From Aeromonas popoffii (GTDB lineage Bacteria > Pseudomonadota > Gammaproteobacteria > Enterobacterales > Aeromonadaceae): a DNA stretch of 64,000 bases. Numbering within the stretch: the first letter of the stretch is position 1; the number at the start of each line of letters is the position of its first letter. Of the stretch, positions 43,128 to 52,529 are shown piece by piece. A program made the position numbers and the translations under genes. The stretch is from assembly GCF_000820025.1 (NCBI RefSeq), contig NZ_CDBI01000048.1:1-64000 (forward strand), in the 5' to 3' direction. A model generated the notes under the pieces. The model did not search any database, was not told the origin of the DNA, and saw nothing but the letters and a program-made list of their open reading frames with translations.

Positions 43128-45197
43128 TCACTGCAGCAGGGAGATATCCGCGACTTGCAGGAACAGGTTGCGCAGGTTGTTCAGCAGTGCCAGACGGTTG
43201 GCCTTGAGGGCTTCGTCGTCGGCCATCACCATGACTTCGTTGAAGAAGGTGTCGACCGGCTCGCGCAGGGCGGCCAGACGGGTGAGGGCCGCCTGATAGT
43301 CACCGGCAGCGAACAGCGGGGCCAGTTCGCCTTGCAAGGCAGCAACCTGGGTGGCCAGCGCCTTCTCGGCGGCATCGACCAGCAGTTCCGGTTTGACGGT
43401 AGTCGGCAGTTCGCCTTCAACCTTGGCCAGAATGTTGCTGACGCGCTTGTTGGCAGCAGCCAGTGCCAGTGCGGCATCCAGGCTGCGGAAGTGGCTGACG
43501 GCTTTGACGCGGCGATCGAAGTCGAGCGGACGGGTCGGGCGGCGGGCCAGTACGGCCAGCACCACGTCGGCACCTATGCCTTCGTCCTGATAGGCGGCGC
43601 GGAAGCGCCCCAGCATAAAGTCGACCACGTCGGTGACGACGGTTTGGTTGGTCAGCTTGTCGCCGTAGACGCGTACCGCTTCTTCAACCAGTTCAACCAG
43701 ATCCAGATCCAGCTGCTTCTCGGTCATGATGCGCAGGGCACCGATGGCGGCGCGGCGCAGGGCGAACGGATCTTTGTCACCTTTGGGCAGCATGCCGATG
43801 CCGAAGATACCGGCCAGGGTGTCGAGCTTGTCGGCCAGCGCGACGGCACAGGCTTCCAGGGCGGACGGCAGGGCATCACCGGCGAAGCGCGGCATGTACT
43901 GCTCGTTGAGGGCCACGGCCACCACTTCGTCTTCGCCATCGTGACGGGCGTAGTGCATCCCCATGACACCCTGGGTGCTGGCGAACTCGCCGACCATGTT
44001 GGTCATCAGATCACACTTGGAGAGCAGACCGGCACGCTTGGCCTGAGCCACGTTGGCGCCGATACGCTCGGCGATAAAGCCAGCGACGGTCTCGATGCGC
44101 TCGACCTTGGCCTTGACTGTGCCGAGCTGTTGCTGGAACAGCACGGTTTCAAGGCGCGGCAGGCGGGAGGCCAGAGTTTGCTTGAGGTCGGTCTTGAAGA
44201 AGAACTCGGCGTCAGAGAGACGGGGGCGCACCACCTTTTCGTTGCCGCTGATGATCTGGCTCGGGTCTTTGGACTCGATGTTGGTGACGAAGATGAACTT
44301 CGGCAGCAGCTTGCCGTTCTTGTCGTAGACCGGGAAGTACTTCTGGTCACCCTTCATGGTGTGAACCAGCGCTTCAGCCGGAACGGCCAGGAACTTCTCT
44401 TCAAAGTTGGCGGTCAGCACCACCGGCCACTCGACCAGTGCGGTGACCTCTTCCAGCAGGGCGTCATCCAGATCGGCAACGCCACCGAAGGCGGCAGCGG
44501 CCGCTTCGGCGTCAGCCTTGATCTTGGCCTTGCGCACCATAAAGTCGGCAACCACTTTGCCTTTTTCCAGCAGGATCTGCGGGTACTGGCTGGCGTTGTC
44601 GATGGTGAACTCGGGCTCGCCCATAAAGCGGTGACCGCGAAGGGTGCGGGCAGAGTCGATACCCAGAATATGAGCGGGAACCAGATCCCCATCCAGCAGC
44701 AGGGTCACGGTGAACACCGGACGCACGAACTGGATGGTCTTGTCGCCCCAGCGCATCATTTTCGGGATGGGTAGCTTGGCCAGTGCAGCAGCAACCAGCT
44801 CACCCAGCAACTCTTTAGCCGGACGGCCTTCGACCTTGGCGGTGTGAACCAGCCACTCACCCTTGTCGGTGACCAGACGCTCGGCCTGAGCAACTGTGAT
44901 GCCGTTGCCACGGGCCCAGCCTTCGGCAGCCTTGGTTGGTTTGCCTTCGGCATCGAACGCCTGAGAGACGGCCGGGCCGCGCTTCTCGACGCTCTTGCTC
45001 GGCTGTTCGCCAGCCAGCTTGCTCACCTTGAGTGCCAGACGGCGCGGTGAGGCAAACCACTCGACACCGGCGAAGGCCAGATCGGCCTTGGTCAGTTCGC
45101 TTTTGAGGTTGCCTTCAAAGGCTTCGGCCAGGGAGCGCAGGGCTTTGGGTGGCAGCTCAGCCGTACCGATTTCTACCAGAAATGTATGTTGTGCCAT
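43128..45197 (-). CDS. glyS: Glycyl-tRNA synthetase beta subunit
   Basis: GlyS is the tRNA-binding subunit of the bacterial alpha2beta2 glycyl-tRNA synthetase. The 689-aa product matches the E. coli length and starts [27 protein letters not shown], with [36 protein letters not shown] and a C-terminal anticodon-binding part ending ISLLQ. It follows glyQ by 9 bases. Confidence 0.97.
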   Translation of the reverse strand: MAQHTFLVEIGTAELPPKALRSLAEAFEGNLKSELTKADLAFAGVEWFASPRRLALKVSKLAGEQPSKSVEKRGPAVSQAFDAEGKPTKAAEGWARGNGITVAQAERLVTDKGEWLVHTAKVEGRPAKELLGELVAAALAKLPIPKMMRWGDKTIQFVRPVFTVTLLLDGDLVPAHILGIDSARTLRGHRFMGEPEFTIDNASQYPQILLEKGKVVADFMVRKAKIKADAEAAAAAFGGVADLDDALLEEVTALVEWPVVLTANFEEKFLAVPAEALVHTMKGDQKYFPVYDKNGKLLPKFIFVTNIESKDPSQIISGNEKVVRPRLSDAEFFFKTDLKQTLASRLPRLETVLFQQQLGTVKAKVERIETVAGFIAERIGANVAQAKRAGLLSKCDLMTNMVGEFASTQGVMGMHYARHDGEDEVVAVALNEQYMPRFAGDALPSALEACAVALADKLDTLAGIFGIGMLPKGDKDPFALRRAAIGALRIMTEKQLDLDLVELVEEAVRVYGDKLTNQTVVTDVVDFMLGRFRAAYQDEGIGADVVLAVLARRPTRPLDFDRRVKAVSHFRSLDAALALAAANKRVSNILAKVEGELPTTVKPELLVDAAEKALATQVAALQGELAPLFAAGDYQAALTRLAALREPVDTFFNEVMVMADDEALKANRLALLNNLRNLFLQVADISLLQ

Positions 45198-45206
45198 GTC
45201 CGTTCC

Positions 45207-46130
45207 TTAACCTTGCTTGTTCTCACTGCGCTGACACATAGGGAAGCCCAGCGCTTCGCGGGAGGCGTAGTATGCCTCGGCCACGGCCTTGGTCAGGGTG
45301 CGAATGCGCAATATGTAGCGCTGACGCTCGGTGACCGAGATGGCCTTGCGGGCATCCAGCAGGTTGAAGGAGTGAGCGGCCTTGAGGATGCGCTCGTAGG
45401 CAGGCAGCGGCAGCGGTTTTTCCAGTGCCAGCAGGTGCTGGGCTTCCTTCTCGTACTGCTCGAAGCAGTGGAACAGGAAATCTACATCTGCGTGTTCGAA
45501 GTTGTAGGTGGATTGCTCCACTTCGTTCTGGTGGAACACGTCGCCGTAGGTGGTCTTGCCCAGCGGGCCATCAGACCAGACCAGATCGTAGACGCTGTCT
45601 ACGCCCTGAATGTACATGGCAAGACGCTCGAGACCGTAGGTGATCTCGCCGGTGACCGGCTTGCACTCGAGGCCGCCCACTTGCTGGAAGTAGGTGAACT
45701 GGGTCACTTCCATGCCGTTGAGCCACACTTCCCAACCCAGACCCCAGGCACCCAGGGTCGGGTTTTCCCAGTTGTCTTCCACGAAGCGGATGTCGTGGAT
45801 TTCAGGGTCCATACCCAGCTCTTTCAGGGAGCCCAGATAGAGTTCCTGAATGTTGTCGGGGGAAGGCTTGATGATCACCTGGAACTGGTAGTAGTGCTGC
45901 AGGCGGTTCGGGTTTTCACCGTAGCGGCCGTCGGTCGGACGGCGGGACGGTTGCACGTAAGCGCAGGCGATGGGCTCCGGGCCCAGAGCGCGCAGACAGG
46001 TCATGGGGTGGGAAGTACCGGCACCCACTTCCATGTCCAGCGGCTGAATAATGGTACAGCCCTGGCGGGACCAGTAGTCCTGCAGCTGCAGGATCAGGCC
46101 CTGAAAGGTTTTGACATCGAATTTTTGCAT
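45207..46130 (-). CDS. glyQ: Glycyl-tRNA synthetase alpha subunit
   Basis: GlyQ is the catalytic subunit that activates glycine. The 307-aa product has the class II features [71 protein letters not shown]. It starts the glyQS operon and is divergent from tag across 221 bases. Confidence 0.97.
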   Translation of the reverse strand: MQKFDVKTFQGLILQLQDYWSRQGCTIIQPLDMEVGAGTSHPMTCLRALGPEPIACAYVQPSRRPTDGRYGENPNRLQHYYQFQVIIKPSPDNIQELYLGSLKELGMDPEIHDIRFVEDNWENPTLGAWGLGWEVWLNGMEVTQFTYFQQVGGLECKPVTGEITYGLERLAMYIQGVDSVYDLVWSDGPLGKTTYGDVFHQNEVEQSTYNFEHADVDFLFHCFEQYEKEAQHLLALEKPLPLPAYERILKAAHSFNLLDARKAISVTERQRYILRIRTLTKAVAEAYYASREALGFPMCQRSENKQG

Positions 46131-46351
46131 AATTTTTTTCGCGCGAAATGAAAATCAGAGCAAGATTTGCTGAATGTGAACCGAGGGAGTATACCGTCTG
46201 GCATGGTCGGATAATAGGCGAAATTACAGGGGATTCAGGGATTGCGCTGCGCCCGGGCTGGCCGGGCGGGACGTCCGGTATATGATGTGAGCAGTGCCGC
46301 CTGCTGAGTGGGCAGGGTCAGGGAAACCGCTGAAATCACGAGGGAGAGGAA

Positions 46352-46927
46352 ATGGAACTGCGCTGCGCCTGGGTGACCAAAGACCCGGAATACATTGAAT
46401 ATCATGACAAACAGTGGGGCAGGCCGGTGTATGACGCCCGCGAGCTGTTTGCCAAGCTTTGCCTCGATGGCCAGCAGGCGGGGCTGTCGTGGATCACCAT
46501 CCTCAAGCGCACCGCGAGCTACTACCGCGCCTATGCCGACTTTGATCCTGTGCTGATCGCCCGGTTCGACGAGCAGGATGTGGAGAGATTGATGCAGGAC
46601 ACCGGCATTATCCGCAATCGGCTCAAGGTGCAGTCGATCATCAGAAATGCCCGCGCCTATCTGGCGCTGGAGGCCGAAGGCGTGGACTTTGCCGATTACC
46701 TGTGGGGCTTTGTCGGTGGTGCTCCCATGGTCAACCAGCGTCAGGGCAACGGCGATATTCCGGCTACATCAAAGGAGTCGGATGCCATGTCCAAGGCGCT
46801 CAAGAAGCTCGGCTTCAACTTCGTCGGCAGCACCATCTGTTACGCCTTTATGCAGGCAGTGGGGATGGTGAACGATCATCTGGTCAGCTGTCCTTGCCAT
46901 GTCGAGTGCCAGCACTCCCCCCATTAA
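46352..46927 (+). CDS. tag: 3-methyladenine DNA glycosylase I
   Basis: Tag removes 3-methyladenine from alkylated DNA. The 191-aa product has the family start RCAWVTKDPEYIEYHDKQWGRPVYD, GLSWITILKRTASYY and the zinc-binding end (HLVSCPCHVECQ with the earlier Cys and His). GAGAGGAA precedes the ATG. It is convergent with the next minus-strand genes. Confidence 0.95.
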   Translation: MELRCAWVTKDPEYIEYHDKQWGRPVYDARELFAKLCLDGQQAGLSWITILKRTASYYRAYADFDPVLIARFDEQDVERLMQDTGIIRNRLKVQSIIRNARAYLALEAEGVDFADYLWGFVGGAPMVNQRQGNGDIPATSKESDAMSKALKKLGFNFVGSTICYAFMQAVGMVNDHLVSCPCHVECQHSPH

Positions 46928-46940
46928 TCCCGCCAACAAA

Positions 46941-46967
46941 AATGCCAGTCCATTGCTGACTGGCATT
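46941..46967. terminator. Hairpin after tag
   Basis: A perfect 10-bp stem AATGCCAGTC/GACTGGCATT (46941-46950 with 46958-46967) is preceded by A5. On the minus strand that gives a T tract, so it also fits the end of the minus-strand transcript. Confidence 0.7.
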
Positions 46968-46998
46968 GGCTGACGCCGCTAGCGTGGTGAGGGGGCGC

Positions 46999-47097
46999 TT
47001 ACGCCACCCCCGCCTTGATCATGCAGGCGCTGTCCTGCTTGCCCACCCTGAAGATGCGATCGAGCAGCCCGTTCTTGAGGAAGATGATCAGCTCCAT
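46999..47097 (-). CDS. Possible 32-aa peptide downstream of the chemoreceptor gene
   Basis: Not recognised. A 32-codon frame (MELIIFLKNGLLDR...IKAGVA) has a strong ribosome site, AGGAG, six bases before its ATG. It lies 76 bases after the chemoreceptor stop on the same strand and before a hairpin with a T tract, so it could be the last gene of that transcript. Confidence 0.35.
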   Translation of the reverse strand: MELIIFLKNGLLDRIFRVGKQDSACMIKAGVA

Positions 47098-47173
47098 GTT
47101 GCACTCCTGTTCGTCGCCACCTTGGCGGCGGATCCGGGCTCCCCGCGTGGCCAACAGCCTGACATGCTACTGG

Positions 47174-49042
47174 CTACTGCTTGTGGCGTTGCAGCTCGGG
47201 ATAGCAGGCCTGCTCCATGCTTTTCTGCTCCTCGGCAACGTGCTGGGTTGCCAGCTTGAGCAGTTCGTCCAGCCGCTGTTTGCACTGCTGGGGTGAGCTG
47301 TTGTCACGGATGGCGTGGTAGAAGCGGTTCATTGCCTCGAACAGCCCCTGATGTTGGCGATCCACGCTCGGTACGTTGACCATGAAGGAGTCGTTCCAGT
47401 GCTGCGGGTCGTGCTCGCGACCATTGAGGGGGCTCGAGCTGACCTCGAACTGATCGCTGACAAGACGAATCTCCTCGTTCGCTTGGTTGAGATCCCGGGT
47501 ATGGGTGCGGCTCTCGTGCGAGAGGTCCAGACATTCGCGGGCGATGTTGGCGACCAGCATGACGTTGCGGTTGGTCTCTTCGGTCACCTTGGCCTGTTGC
47601 TCTGCTGCGGTGGCGATCTGGCCGTTCATATCGGCAACCCGGGTGATTGCCTCGACGATGGCGTTCAGCGTCTCACCGGTGCCGGCCGCCTGATTGACCG
47701 CCTGTTCGCTCACATTGCGGGTGGTATGCATGGTGTTGACCGCGTGGCGGGTATTGTTCTGCAGCGCTTCGATCCGCTGCTGGATATCGACGGTAGCCGC
47801 CTGGGTACGGATAGCCAGCTGGCGTACCTCATCAGCCACCACCGCAAAGCCGCGCCCCTGCTCGCCGGCACGGGCAGCCTCGATGGCGGCGTTGAGTGCC
47901 AGCAGGTTGGTCTGTTCCGAGATGGTGCGAATGACCTGCAGTATGTTGCCTATCTGGGTGCTCTCCTGATCCAGCAGGGTTACTTCACCGGCGGATTGCT
48001 CGATATGGTCGGCGACCTGACGGATGAGGGCGATGGTCTGGCTCACCTGTTGCTGGCCATCGTGGGCTTGCTGTTGGGTGAGCAGGGTATCCTGACTGGC
48101 CTGCTCGGTGTTGTGCTCGATGTTGTGGACGGTTGCGGTCATTTCGTTGATGGCCGTCGCCAGCATGTCGGTGTTTTGCTGGGCTTGCTGCATGCTGTTG
48201 AAGGTGCTGCCGGAGTGATCCATCAGCAGTGCCATCTTTTCATGGGTCTTGTGGGAAACCTGCTGCACCGAGCCAATCAGGCCGTCGATATTATCGAGGA
48301 AGCGGTTGAACACCCTGGCCAGATAGGCAAATTCGTCCTGCCCCTGAATGTGCAACCGGAAGGTGAGGTTGTGGCTGCGATTGGCCAGCTCGACCAGCTG
48401 TGTCATCAACTGCTGCAGTGGCTTGACGGTTTTGAGGTGGATCAGCAGCAGCATCAGCAGGATAACGGCCAGGCTGACGGCCAGCAGTGTCATGTCCTGA
48501 CTCTGCAGGGCATGGTTCTGGTTTTCGATAGCCAGCTCCTGCTGCTGTAGTTGTTGCCGCTGCTGCTCGAGCGCCTGTTCGACCGTGCTGGCGATGTTGC
48601 CGGTCAAGGCATCGAACCCCTGATCCGGTTCCTTCATCAGGTGGTTGCCCGCTTCGCGTCCCTCTTTGAGGTAGGCATCGACCATCCGCTTGCCCACTTC
48701 CAGCTGGCGCGCCAGCTGGGGTGACAGAATGCTTTGCAGCTGGGGCAGGGTGTCGAGCTGCTGACGAGCTGCTTGTGCATGCTGTTCTGCTTCACTGATG
48801 GAGTCCTGCTCCCCGGACACGGCCGCATCGGTGAGGAATTGTTGTACCTGGGTGGTGTGGTAGCGCAGCTCCTGCAGCGCTATCTGCACATTGGTGATCT
48901 TGATGACTTCCCCCGGTAACAGGCCGAGCTGGCTGGTCAGGGTACTGCGCCAGATGTTGCTCAGCACCATGGTCAGCAAGATGATGAGACTCGCTCCCAG
49001 CAGCAGATGCCGGATCGAAAGATTTCGAAGCAGTGAAGACAT
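47174..49042 (-). CDS. Methyl-accepting chemotaxis protein with C-terminal hemerythrin domain (truncated)
   Basis: A 622-aa chemoreceptor. It has a membrane helix near 11-30, a periplasmic helical region with few Cys (about 31-185), a second membrane helix ([22 protein letters not shown]), a HAMP region, and the signalling hairpin ([34 protein letters not shown]). A bacteriohemerythrin-like domain follows (about 540-622) with VDRQHQGLF and HVAEEQKSM. Such domains bind a di-iron site and sense oxygen. The protein ends at RHKQ, so the second His of the HxxxH pair and the last helix with its His and Asp are missing. M at 49042 is chosen over the frame start at 49096. Confidence 0.9.
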   Translation of the reverse strand: MSSLLRNLSIRHLLLGASLIILLTMVLSNIWRSTLTSQLGLLPGEVIKITNVQIALQELRYHTTQVQQFLTDAAVSGEQDSISEAEQHAQAARQQLDTLPQLQSILSPQLARQLEVGKRMVDAYLKEGREAGNHLMKEPDQGFDALTGNIASTVEQALEQQRQQLQQQELAIENQNHALQSQDMTLLAVSLAVILLMLLLIHLKTVKPLQQLMTQLVELANRSHNLTFRLHIQGQDEFAYLARVFNRFLDNIDGLIGSVQQVSHKTHEKMALLMDHSGSTFNSMQQAQQNTDMLATAINEMTATVHNIEHNTEQASQDTLLTQQQAHDGQQQVSQTIALIRQVADHIEQSAGEVTLLDQESTQIGNILQVIRTISEQTNLLALNAAIEAARAGEQGRGFAVVADEVRQLAIRTQAATVDIQQRIEALQNNTRHAVNTMHTTRNVSEQAVNQAAGTGETLNAIVEAITRVADMNGQIATAAEQQAKVTEETNRNVMLVANIARECLDLSHESRTHTRDLNQANEEIRLVSDQFEVSSSPLNGREHDPQHWNDSFMVNVPSVDRQHQGLFEAMNRFYHAIRDNSSPQQCKQRLDELLKLATQHVAEEQKSMEQACYPELQRHKQ

Positions 49043-49293
49043 GGAACCCTCTGATGCCTTATTGATAGTGGGTTCAATAGTAGTCAATGGAGCCACACTA
49101 CGGCCTGCCTTTCATCACAACTCCGGTGTCTTTATCGGGTTTTTCCCGCTGGTTCAGGGGAGATCCAGTTCAATGGTCGATACTGCTTTTTTCTGCCTTG
49201 GGTGACTCTCTTGCTCCTGACGTCACACCTTGGCACACCTCTGGGGTAGAATGCCGCCCTTTAATTTATCGCGTTGTTTTTGAGGTTTTTTTC

Positions 49294-49950
49294 ATGCATT
49301 TCAAGACTCTGGTTCCCGCTGTCGCCTTGACCCTTGCCCTGACCGGTTGTACTACCAATCCCTATACCGGTGAATCCCAGACCTCCAAGGGTGCCTGGGG
49401 GGCGCTGGCTGGCGCTGCGACGGGCGCCGCCGTGGGGGCGCTCTCCTCCAGCAAGGGTGATCGCAAGAAGGGGATTCTGACTGGTGTGGCCGCCGGTGCC
49501 GCCCTGGGTGGCGGTATCGGTTACTACATGGATGTGCAGGAAGCCAAGCTGCGCGAGAAGCTGCAGGGCACTGGCGTCAGCGTGACCCGCAATGGCGACG
49601 AGTTGATCCTCAACATGCCGAACAACGTCACCTTCGACAGCTCCAGCGCCCAGCTGAAAGCGGCTGGTGCCAATACTCTGTCCGGCGTGGCCATGGTGGT
49701 TGCCGAGTTCAACAAGACCCGCCTGAACGTGGTTGGTCACACCGACAGCACAGGCTCCCGTGATCTGAACATGAGGCTCTCCGCCCAGCGCGCCGACGCC
49801 GTTGCTGCGCAGCTGATTGGTCAGGGTGTGAGCGGCAGCCGTCTCACCACCACAGGTGTGGGCCCGGATCAGCCGGTTGCCACCAACAGCACTGCTGCTG
49901 GCAAGGCCCAGAACCGTCGCGTGACCATTACCCTGACCCCGACTGCTTAA
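49294..49950 (+). CDS. OmpA-family outer membrane lipoprotein (YiaD-like)
   Basis: A 218-aa lipoprotein with signal peptide and lipobox LTGC (Cys about 19), a glycine-zipper region (GAWGALAGAATGAAVGAL and GVAAGAALGGGIGYYMD) and a C-terminal OmpA peptidoglycan-binding domain (VVGHTDSTGSRDLNMRLSAQRADAVAAQL, then AQNRRV). It probably links the outer membrane to the cell wall. M at 49294 is the signal-peptide start; the long upstream extension is not real. It is a single-gene unit. Confidence 0.9.
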   Translation: MHFKTLVPAVALTLALTGCTTNPYTGESQTSKGAWGALAGAATGAAVGALSSSKGDRKKGILTGVAAGAALGGGIGYYMDVQEAKLREKLQGTGVSVTRNGDELILNMPNNVTFDSSSAQLKAAGANTLSGVAMVVAEFNKTRLNVVGHTDSTGSRDLNMRLSAQRADAVAAQLIGQGVSGSRLTTTGVGPDQPVATNSTAAGKAQNRRVTITLTPTA

Positions 49951-49971
49951 GTCGTCCAGGTTTTGGTAACG

Positions 49972-50006
49972 AAAAGGCCCCGCCAGTGATGGCGGGGCCT
50001 TTTTAT
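49972..50006. terminator. Bidirectional terminator after the OmpA-like gene
   Basis: A perfect 14-bp stem AAAAGGCCCCGCCA/TGGCGGGGCCTTTT (49972-49985 with 49990-50003) with a GTGA loop and T tract. Confidence 0.93.
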
Positions 50007-50044
50007 TGATGCCGTTGCGAGCAGTGGCGCCCTGTTCTTTGCTC

Positions 50045-50067
50045 CCTTCTCCCCTTGCGGGAGAAGG
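50045..50067. repeat. REP-like hairpin
   Basis: A 9-bp inverted repeat CCTTCTCCC/GGGAGAAGG (50045-50053 with 50059-50067) with loop CTTGC resembles the CTCCCTTGCGGGAG-type intergenic palindromes seen in many proteobacteria. It lies downstream of ridA. Confidence 0.45.
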
Positions 50068-50125
50068 AACAGACCCGGATCTCGCAACTCCCTCAGCCAT
50101 CGGCCACGGTATAGCATCGCGCGGT

Positions 50126-50473
50126 TTAGACGGCCGCAGTCAGCTGCACTTCGACCTTGTAGCCTTCGTGGGCGAGGCGGGCCTGTACGCAGGCGCGGAC
50201 CGGTGCGGTACCCGCCGGGATCCAGGTATCCCACTGCTCGTTGAAGGCGGTGATGTCCGCAATGTCCTTGAGATAGATGTTGGCCATCAGGATCTTGTCG
50301 ACCCCGGAGCCATTGGTTTCCAGCAGGCGCTGCAGGCTGGTCAGCACTTCGCGGGTCTGCTGGTGAATGTCGGCCTCTTCGCTCACGGGGACTTCCACCA
50401 CATAGAGGGTGCCGTTGTGAATGACCACGTCTGACCAACGCTGGGTGGTGCCGACTCGGGTAATGGCTGTCAT
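50126..50473 (-). CDS. RidA/YjgF family protein
   Basis: A 115-aa member of the RidA superfamily, which hydrolyses reactive enamine/imine intermediates. It has the fold signature VVIHNGTLYVVEVP, the helix QTREVLTSLQRLLETNGSGVDKILMANIYLKDI and AVRACVQARLAHEGYKVEVQLTAAV-type end with the conserved Arg. The order and length suggest the Rid subgroup rather than RidA itself. tusA lies 19 bases upstream on the same strand, so they are probably cotranscribed. Confidence 0.87.
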   Translation of the reverse strand: MTAITRVGTTQRWSDVVIHNGTLYVVEVPVSEEADIHQQTREVLTSLQRLLETNGSGVDKILMANIYLKDIADITAFNEQWDTWIPAGTAPVRACVQARLAHEGYKVEVQLTAAV

Positions 50474-50492
50474 GTTTGCTCCGAAACTGGGC

Positions 50493-50738
50493 TTATTGAC
50501 CCTTGCGGATCAGATAGCGGTAGGGGGTCTGCTCTGTCTCGCTGGCGATCAGGGTGTGATCCATGAAGCGGCAGAAACTGGGGATGTCGCGGGTGGTTGA
50601 GGGATCGTCGGCGCTGACCAGCAGGGTTTCCCCTTGGGCCATCAGCCGCACTTTTTTACGCACCATCATCACAGGCTCGGGGCAACGAAGCCCGATTGCG
50701 TCCAACTCATGAGTCGCATCGCAGAATAAAGTAGTCAT
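50493..50738 (-). CDS. tusA: Sulfurtransferase TusA
   Basis: TusA accepts sulfur from IscS and passes it on for tRNA 2-thiouridine synthesis and other uses. The 81-aa product has the active-site Cys in [16 protein letters not shown] and the late [10 protein letters not shown]. Length equals E. coli TusA. Its start overlaps the TAA of a truncated duplicate (TAATG), so its translation may be coupled to it. Confidence 0.94.
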   Translation of the reverse strand: MTTLFCDATHELDAIGLRCPEPVMMVRKKVRLMAQGETLLVSADDPSTTRDIPSFCRFMDHTLIASETEQTPYRYLIRKGQ

Positions 50739-50862
50739 TAATAATCAACCTTCAGCCGCACTTTCTTGCGCGCTATCGTCACGGGCTCGGGGCAACGAAG
50801 CCCGATTGCGTCCAACTCGTGAGTTGCGTCGCAGAATAAAGCACTCATCAATAATTAACCTT
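50643..50862 (-). repeat. 110-bp tandem duplication of the tusA 5' end
   Basis: 50643-50752 and 50753-50862 are highly similar and adjacent, with period 110. Each holds a ribosome-site region, an ATG and the first 32 or so TusA codons. The second copy is cut where the first begins. Confidence 0.93.
50738..50848 (-). CDS. Truncated TusA duplicate, 36 aa
   Basis: This frame encodes the first 32 or so residues of TusA again, including the active-site Cys in GLRCPEPV, then ends in a junction tail KVDY. Differences from tusA include MSALF for MTTLF and TIARKK for MMVRKK. Its TAA overlaps the tusA ATG. It lacks most of the TusA fold, so sulfur transfer is unlikely; a leader role in coupled translation is possible. 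Both copies have similar upstream sequence (GAAGGTT then ATTAAT or ATTATTG). Confidence 0.55.
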   Translation of the reverse strand: MSALFCDATHELDAIGLRCPEPVTIARKKVRLKVDY

Positions 50863-51019
50863 CAACCAATTCAGCTGCCAATGATACTCACGGCGAAAAA
50901 ATAATCAAATAACCGGGTCAGGAAGCAGCATATGTAACCAAAGTGTTATCTGGCCCTATCTAGTCCCCGTCTTGTGAGTAATATAAAAATTGAACCATAT
51001 TCGACAAGGAGGTGTGAAT

Positions 51020-51211
51020 ATGCAGGTCTCCTACGGCAGATTGCAAGCCTACGCAGGCATGGGGTTCTTGGCTTTCGCCATGATAGTGATGGGCAGCCCG
51101 ATCGGTAACACTGGTACCTGGTTCGGTTCCATGGTGATGATCGGACTGGGGCTCTGGATCGAGCTCAGCGATTACTACGACGAAGATGAGGACGAGAACG
51201 ACAACACTTAG
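51020..51211 (+). CDS. Small membrane protein, 63 aa
   Basis: Not recognised. The product has two membrane helices (LQAYAGMGFLAFAMIVMG and WFGSMVMIGLGLWIEL) and a very acidic tail (SDYYDEDEDENDNT). A strong AAGGAGG lies seven bases before the ATG, so it is probably a real gene. A terminator follows. The 50849-51019 gap holds its promoter and nothing else recognised. Confidence 0.65.
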   Translation: MQVSYGRLQAYAGMGFLAFAMIVMGSPIGNTGTWFGSMVMIGLGLWIELSDYYDEDEDENDNT

Positions 51212-51229
51212 CTCCCGGATTTCTCCCAC

Positions 51230-51269
51230 AACGACAAAGGCGGATGCATCATCCGCCTTTGTCGTTTCT
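51230..51269. terminator. Strong bidirectional hairpin after the 63-aa gene
   Basis: A perfect 16-bp stem (51230-51245 with 51251-51266, AACGACAAAGGCGGAT and its complement) has a 5-base loop, between convergent genes. Confidence 0.88.
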
Positions 51270-51286
51270 GGCCGTAGGGAAAGGGA

Positions 51287-52525
51287 CTAGCGGGTCGAGC
51301 GCATGGCCCGCTCCAGACGCAGCGCCGTCTGCTCCGGATTGGCGTTGGGGTCGTTGAAGAAGTTGCTCAGCACATCGAGGATTGCCTGGCGCATATTGGT
51401 CGGCGTTGCCATTCCTTCCGCCATGCTGGGCAGCAGGTTGCCCTGTTTTTCCGCGAGCAGGAAATCCTGATAAGAGTGAACGGCGCAGCGGTCGAACTTG
51501 CTCATATCAGGGTTGGTCAGCGCCGGGATCGAGCCTTTCACCCGGTTGAACGCCTCCTGAAATTTCGGCGTCATCAGCAGCTGAGCCAGATCGCCCTGCG
51601 CCTGTAGCTGGGCGGGATCCCGCTGTTTGAACATGGCGATGGAGTCCAGGTTATAGCTAAACAGCCCGGCACTGCCCGGGCTCGGCAGGCAGGCGATAAC
51701 CTCACCCGGCCGGTAGTTGCCTGCGCTCAGCTCTCCCTTCACCCAGTCGCCCATCACCTGCATGGCAGCGCCGCCGCTCTCCAGCAGATTGGTGGCCTGA
51801 TGCCATTTCAAACCGGCGTATTTTTGCGGCACGTAGGCGCGCAGTTGCTGGAAGCGAGTCAGCACTCGCACCATGTCGGGACCGGTCAGGGTCGCGCTGT
51901 CTTGTTCGAGAAACGCCTTGCGATAGAACTCTTTGCCGCCCTCGCCCAGCGCCACCGTTTCGAACAATACCGCCAGTTGCCAGGGCTCGTTACCGATGGC
52001 GAGCGGTGTGATGTTGTGCGCCTTGAGCCGTTCGGCCACGGCCACGAACTGGTTCCAGTCGGTGGGCGGCGTCAGCCCCTGCTCGTCGAACAACTTGCGG
52101 TTGAGCCACAGCCAGTTGACCCGGTGGATACCGGTGGGCACCGCCATCAGGGCGCCATTCTGGCTGAGGGTTTCCCGCACCATGGCGGGCATTTTGGTGT
52201 ACCAGCCGAGGTGTTCAGCCATGGGGCTGAGGTCGCGCAGGAAGCCGAGCCCGGCCCACTCCCTCAGCTCATAGCCCTTGAGGTGTGCCGCCTCCGGCGG
52301 ATTGGCTGCCAGCGCCCGGCTTTTCAATACCGTCATGGCGCTCTTGCCGCCGCCGCCCTGCACTGCGAAGTCGTTCCACTGGTTGCCTTGCTCGGTCCAC
52401 TCCGATTTGAGCACTTCCACCGCGTTGGCTTCGCCGCCGGATGTCCACCAGTGCAGCACCTCCACTTGGGAGGCGCTCACCGGTAGTGATAACAGGGCGA
52501 TGACAGAAAAAGACAACCACTTCAT
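51287..52525 (-). CDS. Sugar ABC-type substrate-binding protein encoded with a two-component system
   Basis: A 412-aa periplasmic binding protein of the carbohydrate cluster. The signal peptide is MKWLSFSVIALLSLPVSA, cut before SQVEVLHWWTSGGEA. GFLRDLSPMAEHLGW, MAVPTGIHRVNWLWLNRKLFDEQGLTPPTDW and AAMQVMGDWVKGEL resemble glucose/mannose binding proteins (GtsA-like). No permease or ATPase gene is nearby. It starts 4 bases after the histidine kinase stop, so it is in one operon with it, and may present ligand to the kinase. Start M at 52525 is set by the signal peptide. Confidence 0.88.
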   Translation of the reverse strand: MKWLSFSVIALLSLPVSASQVEVLHWWTSGGEANAVEVLKSEWTEQGNQWNDFAVQGGGGKSAMTVLKSRALAANPPEAAHLKGYELREWAGLGFLRDLSPMAEHLGWYTKMPAMVRETLSQNGALMAVPTGIHRVNWLWLNRKLFDEQGLTPPTDWNQFVAVAERLKAHNITPLAIGNEPWQLAVLFETVALGEGGKEFYRKAFLEQDSATLTGPDMVRVLTRFQQLRAYVPQKYAGLKWHQATNLLESGGAAMQVMGDWVKGELSAGNYRPGEVIACLPSPGSAGLFSYNLDSIAMFKQRDPAQLQAQGDLAQLLMTPKFQEAFNRVKGSIPALTNPDMSKFDRCAVHSYQDFLLAEKQGNLLPSMAEGMATPTNMRQAILDVLSNFFNDPNANPEQTALRLERAMRSTR

Positions 52526-52529
52526 AAGG

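Noticed and set aside
43155..44774. Plus-strand ORF of 539 codons opposite glyS
   Set aside because: The glyS frame on the other strand is certain; this one has shadow composition.
50990..51019. Longer start for the 63-aa membrane protein
   Set aside because: The AAGGAGG ribosome site lies directly before 51020, inside the proposed extension.
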